From positions 682,001-746,000 of the forward strand of contig NZ_CP086555.2 in assembly GCF_020882015.2 (NCBI RefSeq): a stretch of DNA of 64,000 bases, written 5' to 3'. Under the pieces are notes generated by a model. It did not search any database and was not told the DNA's origin. It saw only the letters and a list, made by a program, of their open reading frames with translations. This DNA is from Candidatus Borrelia undatumii (GTDB lineage: Bacteria; Spirochaetota; Spirochaetia; Borreliales; Borreliaceae). Below, piece after piece: positions 20,035-29,155 of this stretch. The translations under genes were made by a program, and so were the position numbers. The number at the start of each line of letters is the position of its first letter. Positions within the stretch are counted from its first letter, which is position 1.

Positions 20035-20907
20035 CTAATTTATTAACCTTTGAATTAGCTTAGTTTCTTTGTTCCAGTTTTTCTTTAATTTGACTTGCAA
20101 GAAGAGACTGCATCTCCTTTCAAATATTTCTGATATTTTTGTTCTAGCTTCTTCTCCGATTTTTTTTATTCCTTTCCCTTCCTTACCGACTATTATTCCC
20201 TTTTGACTCTCTCCGGCTACAATGATATTTGCTCTGATAAAAAGACTTCGTCTTCTTTCTTCTAAAGTGTCAATATCTATATATAAAGAATATGGTAATT
20301 CTTCTTTAAGATTTTTAATTGTCACTCCTCTGATTATTTCGCTAATTCTTAAATTCATTTCTTGATCTGTATAATATTCTTCTGGATAATAAAGAGGCCC
20401 TTCTTTGAAATTTTCATAAATCTTACTTTTTAGCTCTTCAATATTAATTTTTTTCTCAGCGGATATTTTGATAATGTTTTCTCTCTTAATACCTTCTTTT
20501 TCCAAAAATAGCATTATCTCCTCTATCTTTGTTTTCTTAATGTCAATTTTGTTTATCACCACTAAAAAATTGACTTTGGATTTGACAATGATTTTTAATA
20601 TCTCATTTTCTTCATCAGCAGGCGTGTCTTGAATGTCAATTACGTAAAGGATTAATTCTGCCTCTGTGATTGAAGAATACACATTATTCATCAAAGCTAT
20701 ATTGAACTTTTTTTTACTTAAGTGAAAACCGGGCGTGTCTATAAAAACAATTTGACCCCTTGCATCTGTAAATATTCCCTTTATCTTATTTCTAGTAGTT
20801 TGTGGGTTGTGTGAAACAATTGATATTTGCTTCCCACATATTGAATTTAAAAGAGTAGACTTTCCTGTTGAGGGTCTACCTATTATTGCTACAAAGCCTG
20901 ATTTCAT
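20035..20907 (-). CDS. era: GTPase Era
   Basis: GTPase needed for 16S rRNA maturation and 30S assembly, 290 aa. G1 is GRPSTGKST (residues 9-17; the more usual form is GRPNVGKST), G3 is DTPGFH, G4 is NKID, and a C-terminal KH domain contains [22 protein letters not shown] at 20907 follows TAGGA by 8 nt. It is divergent from the zinc-ribbon gene at 21009, and lysS follows it in the same direction after 74 nt. Confidence 0.95.
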   Translation of the reverse strand: MKSGFVAIIGRPSTGKSTLLNSICGKQISIVSHNPQTTRNKIKGIFTDARGQIVFIDTPGFHLSKKKFNIALMNNVYSSITEAELILYVIDIQDTPADEENEILKIIVKSKVNFLVVINKIDIKKTKIEEIMLFLEKEGIKRENIIKISAEKKINIEELKSKIYENFKEGPLYYPEEYYTDQEMNLRISEIIRGVTIKNLKEELPYSLYIDIDTLEERRRSLFIRANIIVAGESQKGIIVGKEGKGIKKIGEEARTKISEIFERRCSLFLQVKLKKNWNKETKLIQRLIN

Positions 20908-21008
20908 TTTAACATTCCTATTAGATACAATAATATATTTTTTATTACAATTAATGTATACTTATCCTTAAGCTATTTTGTTTAAGACTTTGTTTTAAAG
21001 GGTTTTTT

Positions 21009-21365
21009 TTGAAAAAGGGCGGTTTTGAGGTTTTTTGTGAGCAGTGTGGAGAGAAAGTTGGACTTAATAGATCTGAGTGTCCTAATTGCCGCTCCAAGTT
21101 GGGAGATATTGAGTGTCCTAATTGTGGGTATGTTGGGATCGTCTCTGAATTTGGGGAGGGGTGCCCGAAATGTAATTATAGTCCTTTTGAAGAACTTAAA
21201 GAAGCGCCTTTTAAAAGAAAACAGAGGGTGAGTGTCAGGCGTTCTTGGAACAATGTTGTCCTTTTTAGGCCAATATTTAATTTTGAGCTTACAGTTAATG
21301 TTATGCTTTATTTGTTCTCAAGTTTTTTAATAGTTTTGTTCTTTGTGTATGTCTTCTTTTGTTAA
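21009..21365 (+). CDS. Zinc-ribbon membrane protein
   Basis: 118 aa with two zinc-ribbon units: FCEQCG...CPNCRS, then CPNCGY...CPKCNY (residues about 9-57). A basic linker KRKQRVSVRR follows, then a C-terminal membrane helix (residues about 94-117). Such proteins sit in the membrane with ribbons in the cytoplasm; the role is unknown. The start is TTG, 6 nt after AAAGGG; no in-frame ATG is near. It begins a run of small envelope genes (21009-22222) with close spacing. Confidence 0.7.
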   Translation: MKKGGFEVFCEQCGEKVGLNRSECPNCRSKLGDIECPNCGYVGIVSEFGEGCPKCNYSPFEELKEAPFKRKQRVSVRRSWNNVVLFRPIFNFELTVNVMLYLFSSFLIVLFFVYVFFC

Positions 21366-21377
21366 GGATAACTTAAT

Positions 21378-21791
21378 ATGGGAATTACAGTCTTTTATTT
21401 GTTTTCCGTTTTTTTATCTTTTCAGTTGGGAGATAGTGTTGCGTCTGTGGAAGAGAATGTTCGGCGACACTCTATCTTTTATTATGATGTTGAAGAGATT
21501 GAATTTTTTTATGCCAAAACACAGACTTTGAAATTTGAGGGCAAAACGCACATAAGGTATGCTTATTTTAATTTTGATGGAAATAAGCTCTACTCATATA
21601 CTTTTGTTTTTGATAAGAAGTTGATTTCTCAATATGCTATCTTCCTCAGTGTTAAAGAAAAATTTGGAGAGGCTAGTGTTGTAACTCCTTTTAATTATAT
21701 TTGGAATATTGGTGATTTTGTTATTGCTTTAAATGGTAATGTCTTAAGAATGACACTAACGTCTTATGTGGGTGGAGATAAGAAACCCTGA
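21378..21791 (+). CDS. Exported protein of unknown function
   Basis: 137 aa. Residues 3-21 (ITVFYLFSVFLSFQLGDSV) form a signal peptide or anchor. The remainder is a small strand-rich domain (RYAYFNFDGNKLYSYTFVFD...). ATG follows AAGGA by 7 nt. It is probably periplasmic. Its stop TGA overlaps the likely CTG start of the next gene, so the two are probably translated together. I do not recognise the family. Confidence 0.65.
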   Translation: MGITVFYLFSVFLSFQLGDSVASVEENVRRHSIFYYDVEEIEFFYAKTQTLKFEGKTHIRYAYFNFDGNKLYSYTFVFDKKLISQYAIFLSVKEKFGEASVVTPFNYIWNIGDFVIALNGNVLRMTLTSYVGGDKKP

Positions 21792-22222
21792 AAGCTTTTT
21801 TATTTTTTGTTTTGATTTTTTATATATCCTGTGTAGAACATGCTTACGATAAAGGAATTGTCATTAAAGATGTTAAATTTTTTGTTAAGCTTGCCTTTGA
21901 TGAGTCTAGTAGAGCCAAGGGTTACATGGGGACAAAATTTGTAAATGAAAACAACGGCATCCTTTTTATGTTTAATAAAGAGAAAAATTTATCTTTTTGG
22001 ATGAAAAACACTCCTGTTCCACTTGAAATTGCCTATATTAATACTGAGGGCATTATCAAGGAAATTTATAGTCTTATTCCGTTTTCAGAAAAGAGCGTAA
22101 GATCTATGTATAAGGTTAAATATGCCCTTGAGGTTCCTGAGGGTTCTTTTGCCAAATTCGACATCAAGGTGGGTGACAGGGTTAAATTCGGTTTTGATAT
22201 TGATTCTGTAAGAATAGAATAA
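21788..22222 (+). CDS. DUF192 family lipoprotein-like protein
   Basis: DUF192 domain seen in ESSRAKGYMGT, GILFMFNKEKNLSFWMKNTPVPLEIAYI and YALEVPEGSFAKF. The only standard start in frame is TTG at 21812, but that cuts into a signal sequence; an in-frame stop at 21779 limits extension. Reading from CTG at 21788 gives LKAFLFFVLIFYISC, a typical spirochaetal lipoprotein signal, with GGAG 10 nt upstream and a CTGA overlap with the preceding stop. I therefore annotate 144 aa from CTG. The function of DUF192 proteins is not settled. The convergent gene begins at the next base. Confidence 0.7.
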   Translation: MKAFLFFVLIFYISCVEHAYDKGIVIKDVKFFVKLAFDESSRAKGYMGTKFVNENNGILFMFNKEKNLSFWMKNTPVPLEIAYINTEGIIKEIYSLIPFSEKSVRSMYKVKYALEVPEGSFAKFDIKVGDRVKFGFDIDSVRIE

Positions 22223-22873
22223 CTACCTTGCCTTTATTTTTTGAAGTTCTTCCTCGACAATCTTGTTCTTCATGCTGTCTTTTTTTGTCTCTTCTTGCAA
22301 ATCATCGTCAAGCTCACCGGGGTCATTATTAATATTACTAGTTTCTGCGCCATTGGATTTGATTACTTTTTTAAAAATAGATATTGTTGACGCAACTTCC
22401 TCGAACACGTCAAACAGAAAAACTTCTTTGGCGTTCTCTTCAGTTTTTACAATGTACACTAAAGAGTTATTACCTCTTTCAGGGTCATTAATGATTTCCC
22501 ATGACCCGAAAACTCGGTTATTGTGGCTATCACTCATCAAGGATTCCGATATTTCGCTAATCCTGTTTGAATTTACATCAAAAGTTTCAACAACTCCAAA
22601 CACTTCTCTTATTTTTGAATTTTGATATGAATTTAATTTCGACCTAACTATTATCTCTACCGTAGTTTCACCTAAAGGTTTCAATACAATAAAATCACCT
22701 TCCTTGTCTATCCTGTATTCGATTTTATTGCTATCAAGTATCTTTTTTATTCTCCTATCGTAGGTTATGCTCTTATCTTTACAACTCATAAGTATTAAAA
22801 TAACAAAAATTATGGTATATTTTAGGACACTGATGCCTGGGACGCTTGTTTTTAACATTCTAGTGCTTATCAT
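22223..22873 (-). CDS. Putative lipoprotein of unknown function
   Basis: 216 aa. A long N-terminal region precedes a hydrophobic stretch with lipobox ILMSC near residue 31, so it is probably lipidated on Cys31 and periplasmic or surface-exposed. The C-terminal 50 residues are acidic, then basic, and look disordered. The ATG at 22873 lies 6 nt after a TATAAT box (22885-22880) with TTCAAA 17 nt further upstream, so the transcript may be leaderless. A second ATG at 22858 is possible. No family recognised. Confidence 0.65.
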   Translation of the reverse strand: MISTRMLKTSVPGISVLKYTIIFVILILMSCKDKSITYDRRIKKILDSNKIEYRIDKEGDFIVLKPLGETTVEIIVRSKLNSYQNSKIREVFGVVETFDVNSNRISEISESLMSDSHNNRVFGSWEIINDPERGNNSLVYIVKTEENAKEVFLFDVFEEVASTISIFKKVIKSNGAETSNINNDPGELDDDLQEETKKDSMKNKIVEEELQKIKAR

Positions 22874-22916
22874 GTGATCATTATAGTTTAATTGTGGGGA
22901 TTTTTGAAGTAGGCTT

Positions 22917-23876
22917 ATGTACTTTACAGGTAGTGACTATTCTTATACGGTTATTCGGTCTAAGAGTAATTATGTACAAAGATCTACTTTTGGGATCTCT
23001 TTTGTGATTTTAAATAGGGGTACAAAAATTTTTAGGGAGGATTTGTTTGAGTTTCTCTCTAATTTTGATTTCATAAGGGAGATTATTTCTATTGAAAGGC
23101 AGAGTAATAGAGTCTCTCTTCAGTCTATTTCAGATACCTATGACAAGTTAAAGTTTGTATTGCTCTCCGAAGATTTGAATTCTGGGGAAAAGGTTAACTT
23201 GGCAATGAAGGAATCCATTTGTAGTTTTGTTTTTGTTTTGCAAAGTGACATGTATTTACTAAATCCCTTTTGGATTCCCAATATATTCAACGAGATAGTT
23301 AAAAAGAATGTGCTTCTCGTCGGTGGTGAATTTTTTGATAAGGAGGAAGAGATTGTTCCCTCAGTTTTTCTTCCCACTATTGATAAACATCAAAAATTAA
23401 ATATTATTTTAGTAAATTCTGAGAAAGATTATGAGAAGACCTTGATTACTACGGACTATTGTGGTCTTTACTCCAGGGAAAAGTTTATCCAGCTTGGGGG
23501 TTTCGATAGGAGAATTGAGAATGAATATTTTCAAAGACTAGATTTTGGTCTCAGAGCCGTTTATTTTGGAGAAAATATTTTTATTTACAGAAAGCTTAGA
23601 ATACAGTATACCGCTTTAAATTCTCCAGAAGATTTAACAAAAAATAGAAGTTTTTTGATTTTTTTGCTTAAAAATCACGTCCCTATTTTTATTGGGAATG
23701 GAATTAAGTTTTCGTTTTTAAGATTTTTTACAGTTTGTTTAAGACATGGCATCAATCCTTTGAGGTTTAGCAGAGAATTTAGAGAGATAAAGAACGAAAC
23801 CATTAAAAATAGCTTAAGGTTTAAGGGTGACTTAAAGAGTGCAGTTGAACTTTGGGAAAATAATATCATTTATTAA
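22917..23876 (+). CDS. Glycosyltransferase-like protein (GT-A type)
   Basis: 319 aa, no signal peptide. The layout resembles a family 2 glycosyltransferase: GISFVILNRG at residue 26, an acidic core strand FVLQSDMYLLNPFW near residue 105, and GLYSREKFIQLGGFDRRIENEYFQRLDFGLRAVYFG near residue 185, as in polypeptide-GalNAc-type and rhamnosyl enzymes. The canonical DxD appears only as QSD, so activity is uncertain. ATG follows AGTAGG. Its end overlaps the amidase gene by 38 nt, so a shared role in envelope building is plausible. Confidence 0.55.
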   Translation: MYFTGSDYSYTVIRSKSNYVQRSTFGISFVILNRGTKIFREDLFEFLSNFDFIREIISIERQSNRVSLQSISDTYDKLKFVLLSEDLNSGEKVNLAMKESICSFVFVLQSDMYLLNPFWIPNIFNEIVKKNVLLVGGEFFDKEEEIVPSVFLPTIDKHQKLNIILVNSEKDYEKTLITTDYCGLYSREKFIQLGGFDRRIENEYFQRLDFGLRAVYFGENIFIYRKLRIQYTALNSPEDLTKNRSFLIFLLKNHVPIFIGNGIKFSFLRFFTVCLRHGINPLRFSREFREIKNETIKNSLRFKGDLKSAVELWENNIIY

Positions 23877-24864
23877 TTTGATTTTTGTTTGTGTGCACGT
23901 GGAAGCACAAGAAGTTTCCTACATTAACATACTTGATGCACTTAACAAGAAGAGATTTAGATTTGATTTTAATATTGAAAGTGATATTTTGACTGTTAAG
24001 CACGAGAGGGGATATCTTAAGTTTAAGATAGGATTTGAGTATTGTCTTTCCTCCACTGGATACTATATTCAAGTCGATCCTATCCTTTTAAGGAAGGGGG
24101 AGGTTTTAATAACTTTAAGGGCTTTGAGGCGCATTGAAAATTACTTTAAGTCCTTGAAAGATTATAGTAAGCCAAGGATAATGTCGATAGTGATTGATCC
24201 TGGCCATGGCGGGCATGATAGAGGAGCTGTTGTTACTCACAAGATAGATGGAAATGATGTTACCCTTTTAGAGAAGGATTTTGCCTTAATTTATTCCATA
24301 CATCTTTATAAGGTGTTGAGTAATTATTTTTTGGATAGAAATATTTTGTTAACTCGTGTTGATGATGTTTTTGTCCCACTAAAGGATAGAGCTGAGTTTG
24401 CAAATGCAATTAAACCAGATTTTCCTCACAATGTAATCTTTTTGTCAATACATGCGAATAATGCTCCAAATCCTGTGGCTAGGGGAATTGAGTTTTGGTA
24501 TCTTCCCGAGAATTCAAAGAGGGAAGTTGTTAAAAATCTTAAGGGATACGATATTAAAGGTAATAGGTACTTAAGAGAACTTAATGATATACTGGATGTT
24601 AAGTATAAATTTGAGTCAAAAAAATTGGCTGAGATTTTATATAAAACTTTTGTCGATGTTGTAGATGAAACTAGGGTGCGGTCGATTAGGGAAGAGCAGT
24701 GGTTTGTTATAAAAAATAGTAGTATGCCAGCTGTGTTAATTGAGATTGGATTTTTATCGAACATTTCTGACGCTAGTTTAATTTTGGATTACAATTACAT
24801 GAGTAAGGTGAATATATTGATACTCAAGTCTTTAATTAAATTTATTGAATTTTATGAAAAGTAG
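23839..24864 (+). CDS. N-acetylmuramoyl-L-alanine amidase (Amidase_3)
   Basis: Periplasmic zinc enzyme that cuts peptide stems from peptidoglycan, 341 aa. A signal peptide covers residues about 5-23 (IISFINLIFVCVHVEA). Zinc ligands are visible in DPGHGGHDRG, LLEKDFAL and SIHANN, and the catalytic Glu in AVLIEIGFLSN. The start is GTG at 23839, inside the glycosyltransferase-like gene. A GerMN protein follows, overlapping its stop; both families often act in cell-wall remodelling. Confidence 0.9.
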   Translation: MQLNFGKIISFINLIFVCVHVEAQEVSYINILDALNKKRFRFDFNIESDILTVKHERGYLKFKIGFEYCLSSTGYYIQVDPILLRKGEVLITLRALRRIENYFKSLKDYSKPRIMSIVIDPGHGGHDRGAVVTHKIDGNDVTLLEKDFALIYSIHLYKVLSNYFLDRNILLTRVDDVFVPLKDRAEFANAIKPDFPHNVIFLSIHANNAPNPVARGIEFWYLPENSKREVVKNLKGYDIKGNRYLRELNDILDVKYKFESKKLAEILYKTFVDVVDETRVRSIREEQWFVIKNSSMPAVLIEIGFLSNISDASLILDYNYMSKVNILILKSLIKFIEFYEK

Positions 24865-25438
24865 TGTGTTGGGTATACTCGTAAGATGTAGATCTTTTTA
24901 TTTTAGACGTCTTAATCTTAAAAAGGGGGGGTGGTCGGTTTTTGTATTTTGTCTATTCCTGTTTTTAAGTTTTTTTTATTCTTCATGTATGATTTTTTTA
25001 AATTATGATAATATCTTTTTTAGAAAGGTTTTTTATTTTTACTCTGATCGTGAGTTGATTTCTGATTTAAGGTATTTAAGAGAAAGGAAGACTCTCAAGG
25101 AAAATTTGGACTTTTTAGTTAAAGATTTTTTGTTGGGTAATAGCAAGGGGTTTTCTCTGTTGTTGGACACGAGAACTGCCAGGTTTTTACACTCTTTTAT
25201 GGGTGATGGTGTATATTTCGTAAACATATCAAAGGAATTTTACGATTCTTTGGGTAGTGGTTATTATGGTTCTGGTAAGCTTGGGGTAGGTTTATTTATT
25301 AAATCTTTGAAAGAAACGATTGATTTTAACTATCCTGGTTGTGTAGGAGAGCTTGTCGTTTTTATTGAAGGATATGTCCTAAATGATGGGAGCGATGATT
25401 CTTCAGATTTGGGAGTTGTTTTATTAGGGAATAATTAA
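24854..25438 (+). CDS. GerMN-domain membrane protein
   Basis: About 194 aa. A basic N-terminus is followed by a membrane helix (residues about 28-48, with CLFLFLSFFYSSC; a lipobox-like end is possible). The C-terminal domain matches GerMN: LLGNSKGFSLLLD, GDGVYFVNISKEF, SLKETIDFNYPG and ELVVFIEG. GerMN domains occur in cell-wall-associated proteins, often near amidases, as here. I chose ATG at 24854, overlapping the amidase stop; a TTG at 24845 is the alternative and neither has a good ribosome site, so coupling is likely. Confidence 0.7.
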   Translation: MKSSVLGILVRCRSFYFRRLNLKKGGWSVFVFCLFLFLSFFYSSCMIFLNYDNIFFRKVFYFYSDRELISDLRYLRERKTLKENLDFLVKDFLLGNSKGFSLLLDTRTARFLHSFMGDGVYFVNISKEFYDSLGSGYYGSGKLGVGLFIKSLKETIDFNYPGCVGELVVFIEGYVLNDGSDDSSDLGVVLLGNN

Positions 25439-25481
25439 AAAAGAGGAATTTAAGTGATTTTTAGGGAAGGAGTTGTGTATT

Positions 25482-26510
25482 ATGACAAAATTAAGATTTG
25501 TTTTTGTTTTATTGTTTTTTTTGCTTTTCGGTTCTGTTTTTGGACAGGAGGCTACCTTTGAGGCAGGAGATCGTCAGGGGAGTGAGCCTGGTGTTTTGGT
25601 TCTTGACTTTACAGAACTTGAAAAAGATCCAAGTTCAACCAAGCTAGATCTTTCAAACTATGTTGATTATGTTTATTCTGGGGCTTCAGGCATTGTTAAA
25701 CCGGAGGATATGGTTGTAGACCTCGGAATAAGTAATTGGAGCGTTCTTTTGGCTCCTTCTGCAAGAATGCAGGCTTATGTGAGAAACTCTCTTGTGGCAC
25801 CAGCTGTTGTTAAGAGTGATTCTAGGAGATATTCAGGTGATACTGTATTGGGAGTTAGAGTTTTATTTCCTAGTTATTCTCAGTCTTCTGCCATGGTTTT
25901 ACCTCCATTTAAGATTCCCTTTTACTCTGGGGAGGATGGAAATCAATTTTTAGGTAAGGGGGTTATTGACAACGTTAAGACTATGAAAGAAGTTAAGGTA
26001 ACCGTATATAGCTTGGGTTACGAAGTGGATCTTGAAGTTTTATTTGAAGATATGAGCGGTATGGAATATGCCTATCCTTTGGGGACTTTGAAATTTAAGG
26101 GTTGGGCTGACTTGGTGTGGTCAAATCCTACCTATATTCCAAATATAAACTCTAGAATAGTTAGGGATGATGTTCCAAATTATCCTATTGCCTCAAGTAA
26201 AATGAGATTCAAGGCCTTTAGGGTATCAAAGTCACATAGTTCAAGGAATCAGAATTTTATTTTTTATGTTAAAGATGTAAGGGTTCTTTATGATAAGTTG
26301 AATGTTTCACTTGACTCCGATATTGATAATGAGGCTGTTTTTAAGGTTTATGAGGAACAGGGTGCAGAGTCTCTTCGGAAGTTAAAAGCACAGGAGACTT
26401 TTAAAAGGGTTTTAAGAATTAGGGAAAATGTGTCAATGCCAGAAGGTTCTTTCCAAGATTTTTTAGAAAAAGATAATAAAAAGCCTGAGGCAGGCACACA
26501 AGCAAGATAA
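25482..26510 (+). CDS. flaA: Flagellar filament outer-layer protein FlaA
   Basis: Sheath protein of the periplasmic flagella, 342 aa. A signal peptide (residues 3-23, ending FGSVFG before QEA) exports it to the periplasm. The body matches spirochaetal FlaA, for example GLGISNWSVLLAPSAR-like and YPLGTLKFKGWADLVWSNP blocks. AAGGAG lies 10 nt before the ATG at 25482; a TTG at 25473 is too close to that site. It heads the flaA-cheA2-cheW3-cheX-cheY3 operon. A hairpin lies between it and cheA2. Confidence 0.95.
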   Translation: MTKLRFVFVLLFFLLFGSVFGQEATFEAGDRQGSEPGVLVLDFTELEKDPSSTKLDLSNYVDYVYSGASGIVKPEDMVVDLGISNWSVLLAPSARMQAYVRNSLVAPAVVKSDSRRYSGDTVLGVRVLFPSYSQSSAMVLPPFKIPFYSGEDGNQFLGKGVIDNVKTMKEVKVTVYSLGYEVDLEVLFEDMSGMEYAYPLGTLKFKGWADLVWSNPTYIPNINSRIVRDDVPNYPIASSKMRFKAFRVSKSHSSRNQNFIFYVKDVRVLYDKLNVSLDSDIDNEAVFKVYEEQGAESLRKLKAQETFKRVLRIRENVSMPEGSFQDFLEKDNKKPEAGTQAR

Positions 26511-26522
26511 ATTTGATTATGG

Positions 26523-26545
26523 AGGGCTAATCTTGAATTAGCCCT
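26523..26545 (+). promoter_or_regulatory. Intercistronic hairpin between flaA and cheA2
   Basis: AGGGCTAAT (26523-26531), loop CTTGA, ATTAGCCCT (26537-26545): a perfect 9-bp stem with four G-C pairs. No T-run follows (ATTAATCTTA), so it is a poor terminator but a good stabiliser of the flaA 3' end or partial attenuator for the che genes. Confidence 0.7.
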
Positions 26546-26574
26546 ATTAATCTTAAGATGGGGAAAATAGACTG

Positions 26575-29151
26575 ATGCTAGATGCAGAGAATGAGGAGCT
26601 GTTGGGTATTTTTTTTGAGGAGGCTCAAAATCTTGTAGATACCCTTGAAGAGAATATTATGTCATTGGAAGATGACCCTGATAATGCTGGGACTATTGAT
26701 GAGATATTTAGGGCAGCGCATACTCTTAAGGGTAGTTCGGCCTCGGTTGATATGATGGAACTTTCAGAATTTACTCATGTTGTCGAGGATGTGTTTGATG
26801 CTATTAGAGGCAATGGGCTGAAAATTTGTCGTAATCTTGTTGATTTGCTTTTAAATTCACTTGATGTTGTGAAGGGTATGCTGGATGCACGCCTTAATGG
26901 AAATGTTTATCTAGAGGATGTAAGTGAACTTAAAGGAAAGTTAATGGGGTTTTTGGGCAAGAGTGATCAAAAAACATCTATGATGCCTTTAAAGGGGGCT
27001 AGTGATGATGGATTTTTGCTTTCGTCTTTTGACCTTCATGACATACGAGAAAGCTTAGGACCCGGCCAGAAGGTTTTAAGAGTTGTTATCAATTTTAACG
27101 AGGATAATCCTATGGCTACAATCTCTGGCATACAAATGTTTCAAGCTTTAAAAGATTTGGCACCAATACTTCATACTGTTCCCAGTTATGAGCAAATTGT
27201 TGCCGATGAATATTTGCCCAGGGTGGATTATTATCTGATATATTCAGATACCGATAATGTTGAGAGGAAAATAAATATATCCGATGTCGTTTTAAGTTAC
27301 AAGATTGAGGAGCTTGACGTTGATAATGAGTTGGAAGAAGCAGAGACAAGGGAGAGAAGAAATATTGCTGGGTCTGGTATTGTATCTAAAGATGAAGTGC
27401 AGCTTTCCGGCGATGAGCTTGTAACCTTAAGAGATCGTATTGGGGATGCTAAGTTGTTTGAAGTGAAATTGAATTTTAACAGGGATAACCCTATGGCTAC
27501 AATCTCTGGAATACAGATGATGCAAGCATTGAAAAGCTTGGGAGAGGTTTATAAGTCTATTCCTGACGATGTTGATTTATTGGCGGATAAATTTTTTGAT
27601 GTGGTTGTATATTATTTAGTAGCAAATACTTCAACGGATAGCATTGCTAGAAAGGTAAATTTAGAAGATGTTATTGTTAGTTTTGAGATTAAAGAGGTAG
27701 TCCTAGAAAGTGCTAAGGGCCTGGTTTTGGATGCGGAAGGCGATGAAGATGTAGCTGTTAAGCATTTTAAGAGGGGAGCTCCTTTAAACGTAAATTTGAT
27801 TAGGATTGATAGCAAAAGGATAGATTCTATATTAAATCTCGTAAGTGAGGCTGTTATAAATAAGTCGGCTTATAATCAAATAAATTCCGATATGGCATCT
27901 TTGCTTTACAGTTTTAATTATTTTTATGATTATCAAGAGAGTTTTCAGAGGAATTTTTTAATAGATTTGAAAGTTGTTTTTAAAGATATGGGATTGGAGT
28001 TGGAAAATGATGTTGAAACTCAAATAAAAAATTTGATGAACCATAAAATTGAGAGAACTTTACATGATATGGGGGAATTAAGGGATTCTTTCCTTAAAAT
28101 TCTTCAAGATTCAAAATTTGCTTCCGGTAGACTTTCAAGGATAATTACTGAATTGCATGAGAGTGTTTTAAGGACAAGAATGTTGCCAGTTTCTGGTATT
28201 TTTTCGAGATTTTCGAGAGTTGTAAGGGATTTATCAAGGAAATTGGGAAAGGTTGTAGAGCTTGATACTGAAGGGGGGGATACTGAGGTCGATAAATCCG
28301 TTATAGATGATCTTGTAGAACCTTTGATGCACTGTGTTAGAAACTCTATGGATCATGGGCTTGAAACTGCTGATGAGAGACTTAGGAAGGGTAAGGATAG
28401 GGTTGGTCATATACTTTTGCGTGCTAGGAATGAAGGCAATATAATATCAATAGACATTGTAGATGATGGAAAGGGGATAGACCCAAATATTATTAGACAA
28501 AAATCAATTGAAAAGGGGATAATTAAAAAGGATGAGCTTCTTTCCGAGAGCGAGGTTCTTAACTTGATTTTTTCTCCTGGATTTTCAACGGCTAGTCGGA
28601 TTACAGATGTTTCTGGTAGAGGAGTAGGCCTTGATGTTGTAAGAAAGAGTATTGAAAAGTTAAATGGAACCATTTTAATAGATTCAAAAATTGATGTTGG
28701 TACAACTTTTAAAATCAAGTTACCCTTAACATTGGTAATTGTTCAAGGGCTTCTTGTGAAATCAGGAAGTGAAATTTATGTTATTCCTTTAAATAGTGTC
28801 CTTGAGACGCACAGGATTAGCGAAGAAAACGTCAAACTGCTTGAAAATGAACACGAAGTTTACAATTTAAGGGAAGAAATTGTATCCGTGCTTAGACTTG
28901 ATAAGCTCTTTAATATAGAGAGTCGTGAGGACTTATCCGAGAAATTTTTAATAGTTATTAACGTTGATGACAAAAAAGCGGGAATAGTTGTAGATTTCAT
29001 TCTTGGAGAAGAGGATTTTGTTGTAAAGCCTATTAAGGATAGGTATGCTTCAAGCCCTGGGATAGTTGGGGCTACTACACTTGGAGATGGTAAGGTTGTT
29101 TTAATTATTGATGTTTTTAGGCTTTTTGAGCTGAGGGATATGAAGGGATAG
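26575..29151 (+). CDS. cheA2: Chemotaxis histidine kinase CheA2
   Basis: Cytoplasmic chemotaxis kinase, 858 aa. Order: P1 phosphotransfer domain with His49 in AAHTLKGSS; two similar P2-like domains at residues about 167-248 and 295-376; dimerisation helix bundle; ATPase with N-box HCVRNSMDHGLE, DDGKGID and GFSTASRITDVSGRGVGLDVV; C-terminal CheW-like P5 domain. The P2-like tandem shares NPMATISGIQM and a 20-nt identical DNA stretch. In B. burgdorferi CheA2 is the kinase essential for chemotaxis and mammalian infection; equivalence is inferred. ATG follows GGGGA by about 10 nt. Confidence 0.97.
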   Translation: MLDAENEELLGIFFEEAQNLVDTLEENIMSLEDDPDNAGTIDEIFRAAHTLKGSSASVDMMELSEFTHVVEDVFDAIRGNGLKICRNLVDLLLNSLDVVKGMLDARLNGNVYLEDVSELKGKLMGFLGKSDQKTSMMPLKGASDDGFLLSSFDLHDIRESLGPGQKVLRVVINFNEDNPMATISGIQMFQALKDLAPILHTVPSYEQIVADEYLPRVDYYLIYSDTDNVERKINISDVVLSYKIEELDVDNELEEAETRERRNIAGSGIVSKDEVQLSGDELVTLRDRIGDAKLFEVKLNFNRDNPMATISGIQMMQALKSLGEVYKSIPDDVDLLADKFFDVVVYYLVANTSTDSIARKVNLEDVIVSFEIKEVVLESAKGLVLDAEGDEDVAVKHFKRGAPLNVNLIRIDSKRIDSILNLVSEAVINKSAYNQINSDMASLLYSFNYFYDYQESFQRNFLIDLKVVFKDMGLELENDVETQIKNLMNHKIERTLHDMGELRDSFLKILQDSKFASGRLSRIITELHESVLRTRMLPVSGIFSRFSRVVRDLSRKLGKVVELDTEGGDTEVDKSVIDDLVEPLMHCVRNSMDHGLETADERLRKGKDRVGHILLRARNEGNIISIDIVDDGKGIDPNIIRQKSIEKGIIKKDELLSESEVLNLIFSPGFSTASRITDVSGRGVGLDVVRKSIEKLNGTILIDSKIDVGTTFKIKLPLTLVIVQGLLVKSGSEIYVIPLNSVLETHRISEENVKLLENEHEVYNLREEIVSVLRLDKLFNIESREDLSEKFLIVINVDDKKAGIVVDFILGEEDFVVKPIKDRYASSPGIVGATTLGDGKVVLIIDVFRLFELRDMKG

Positions 29152-29155
29152 ACTT

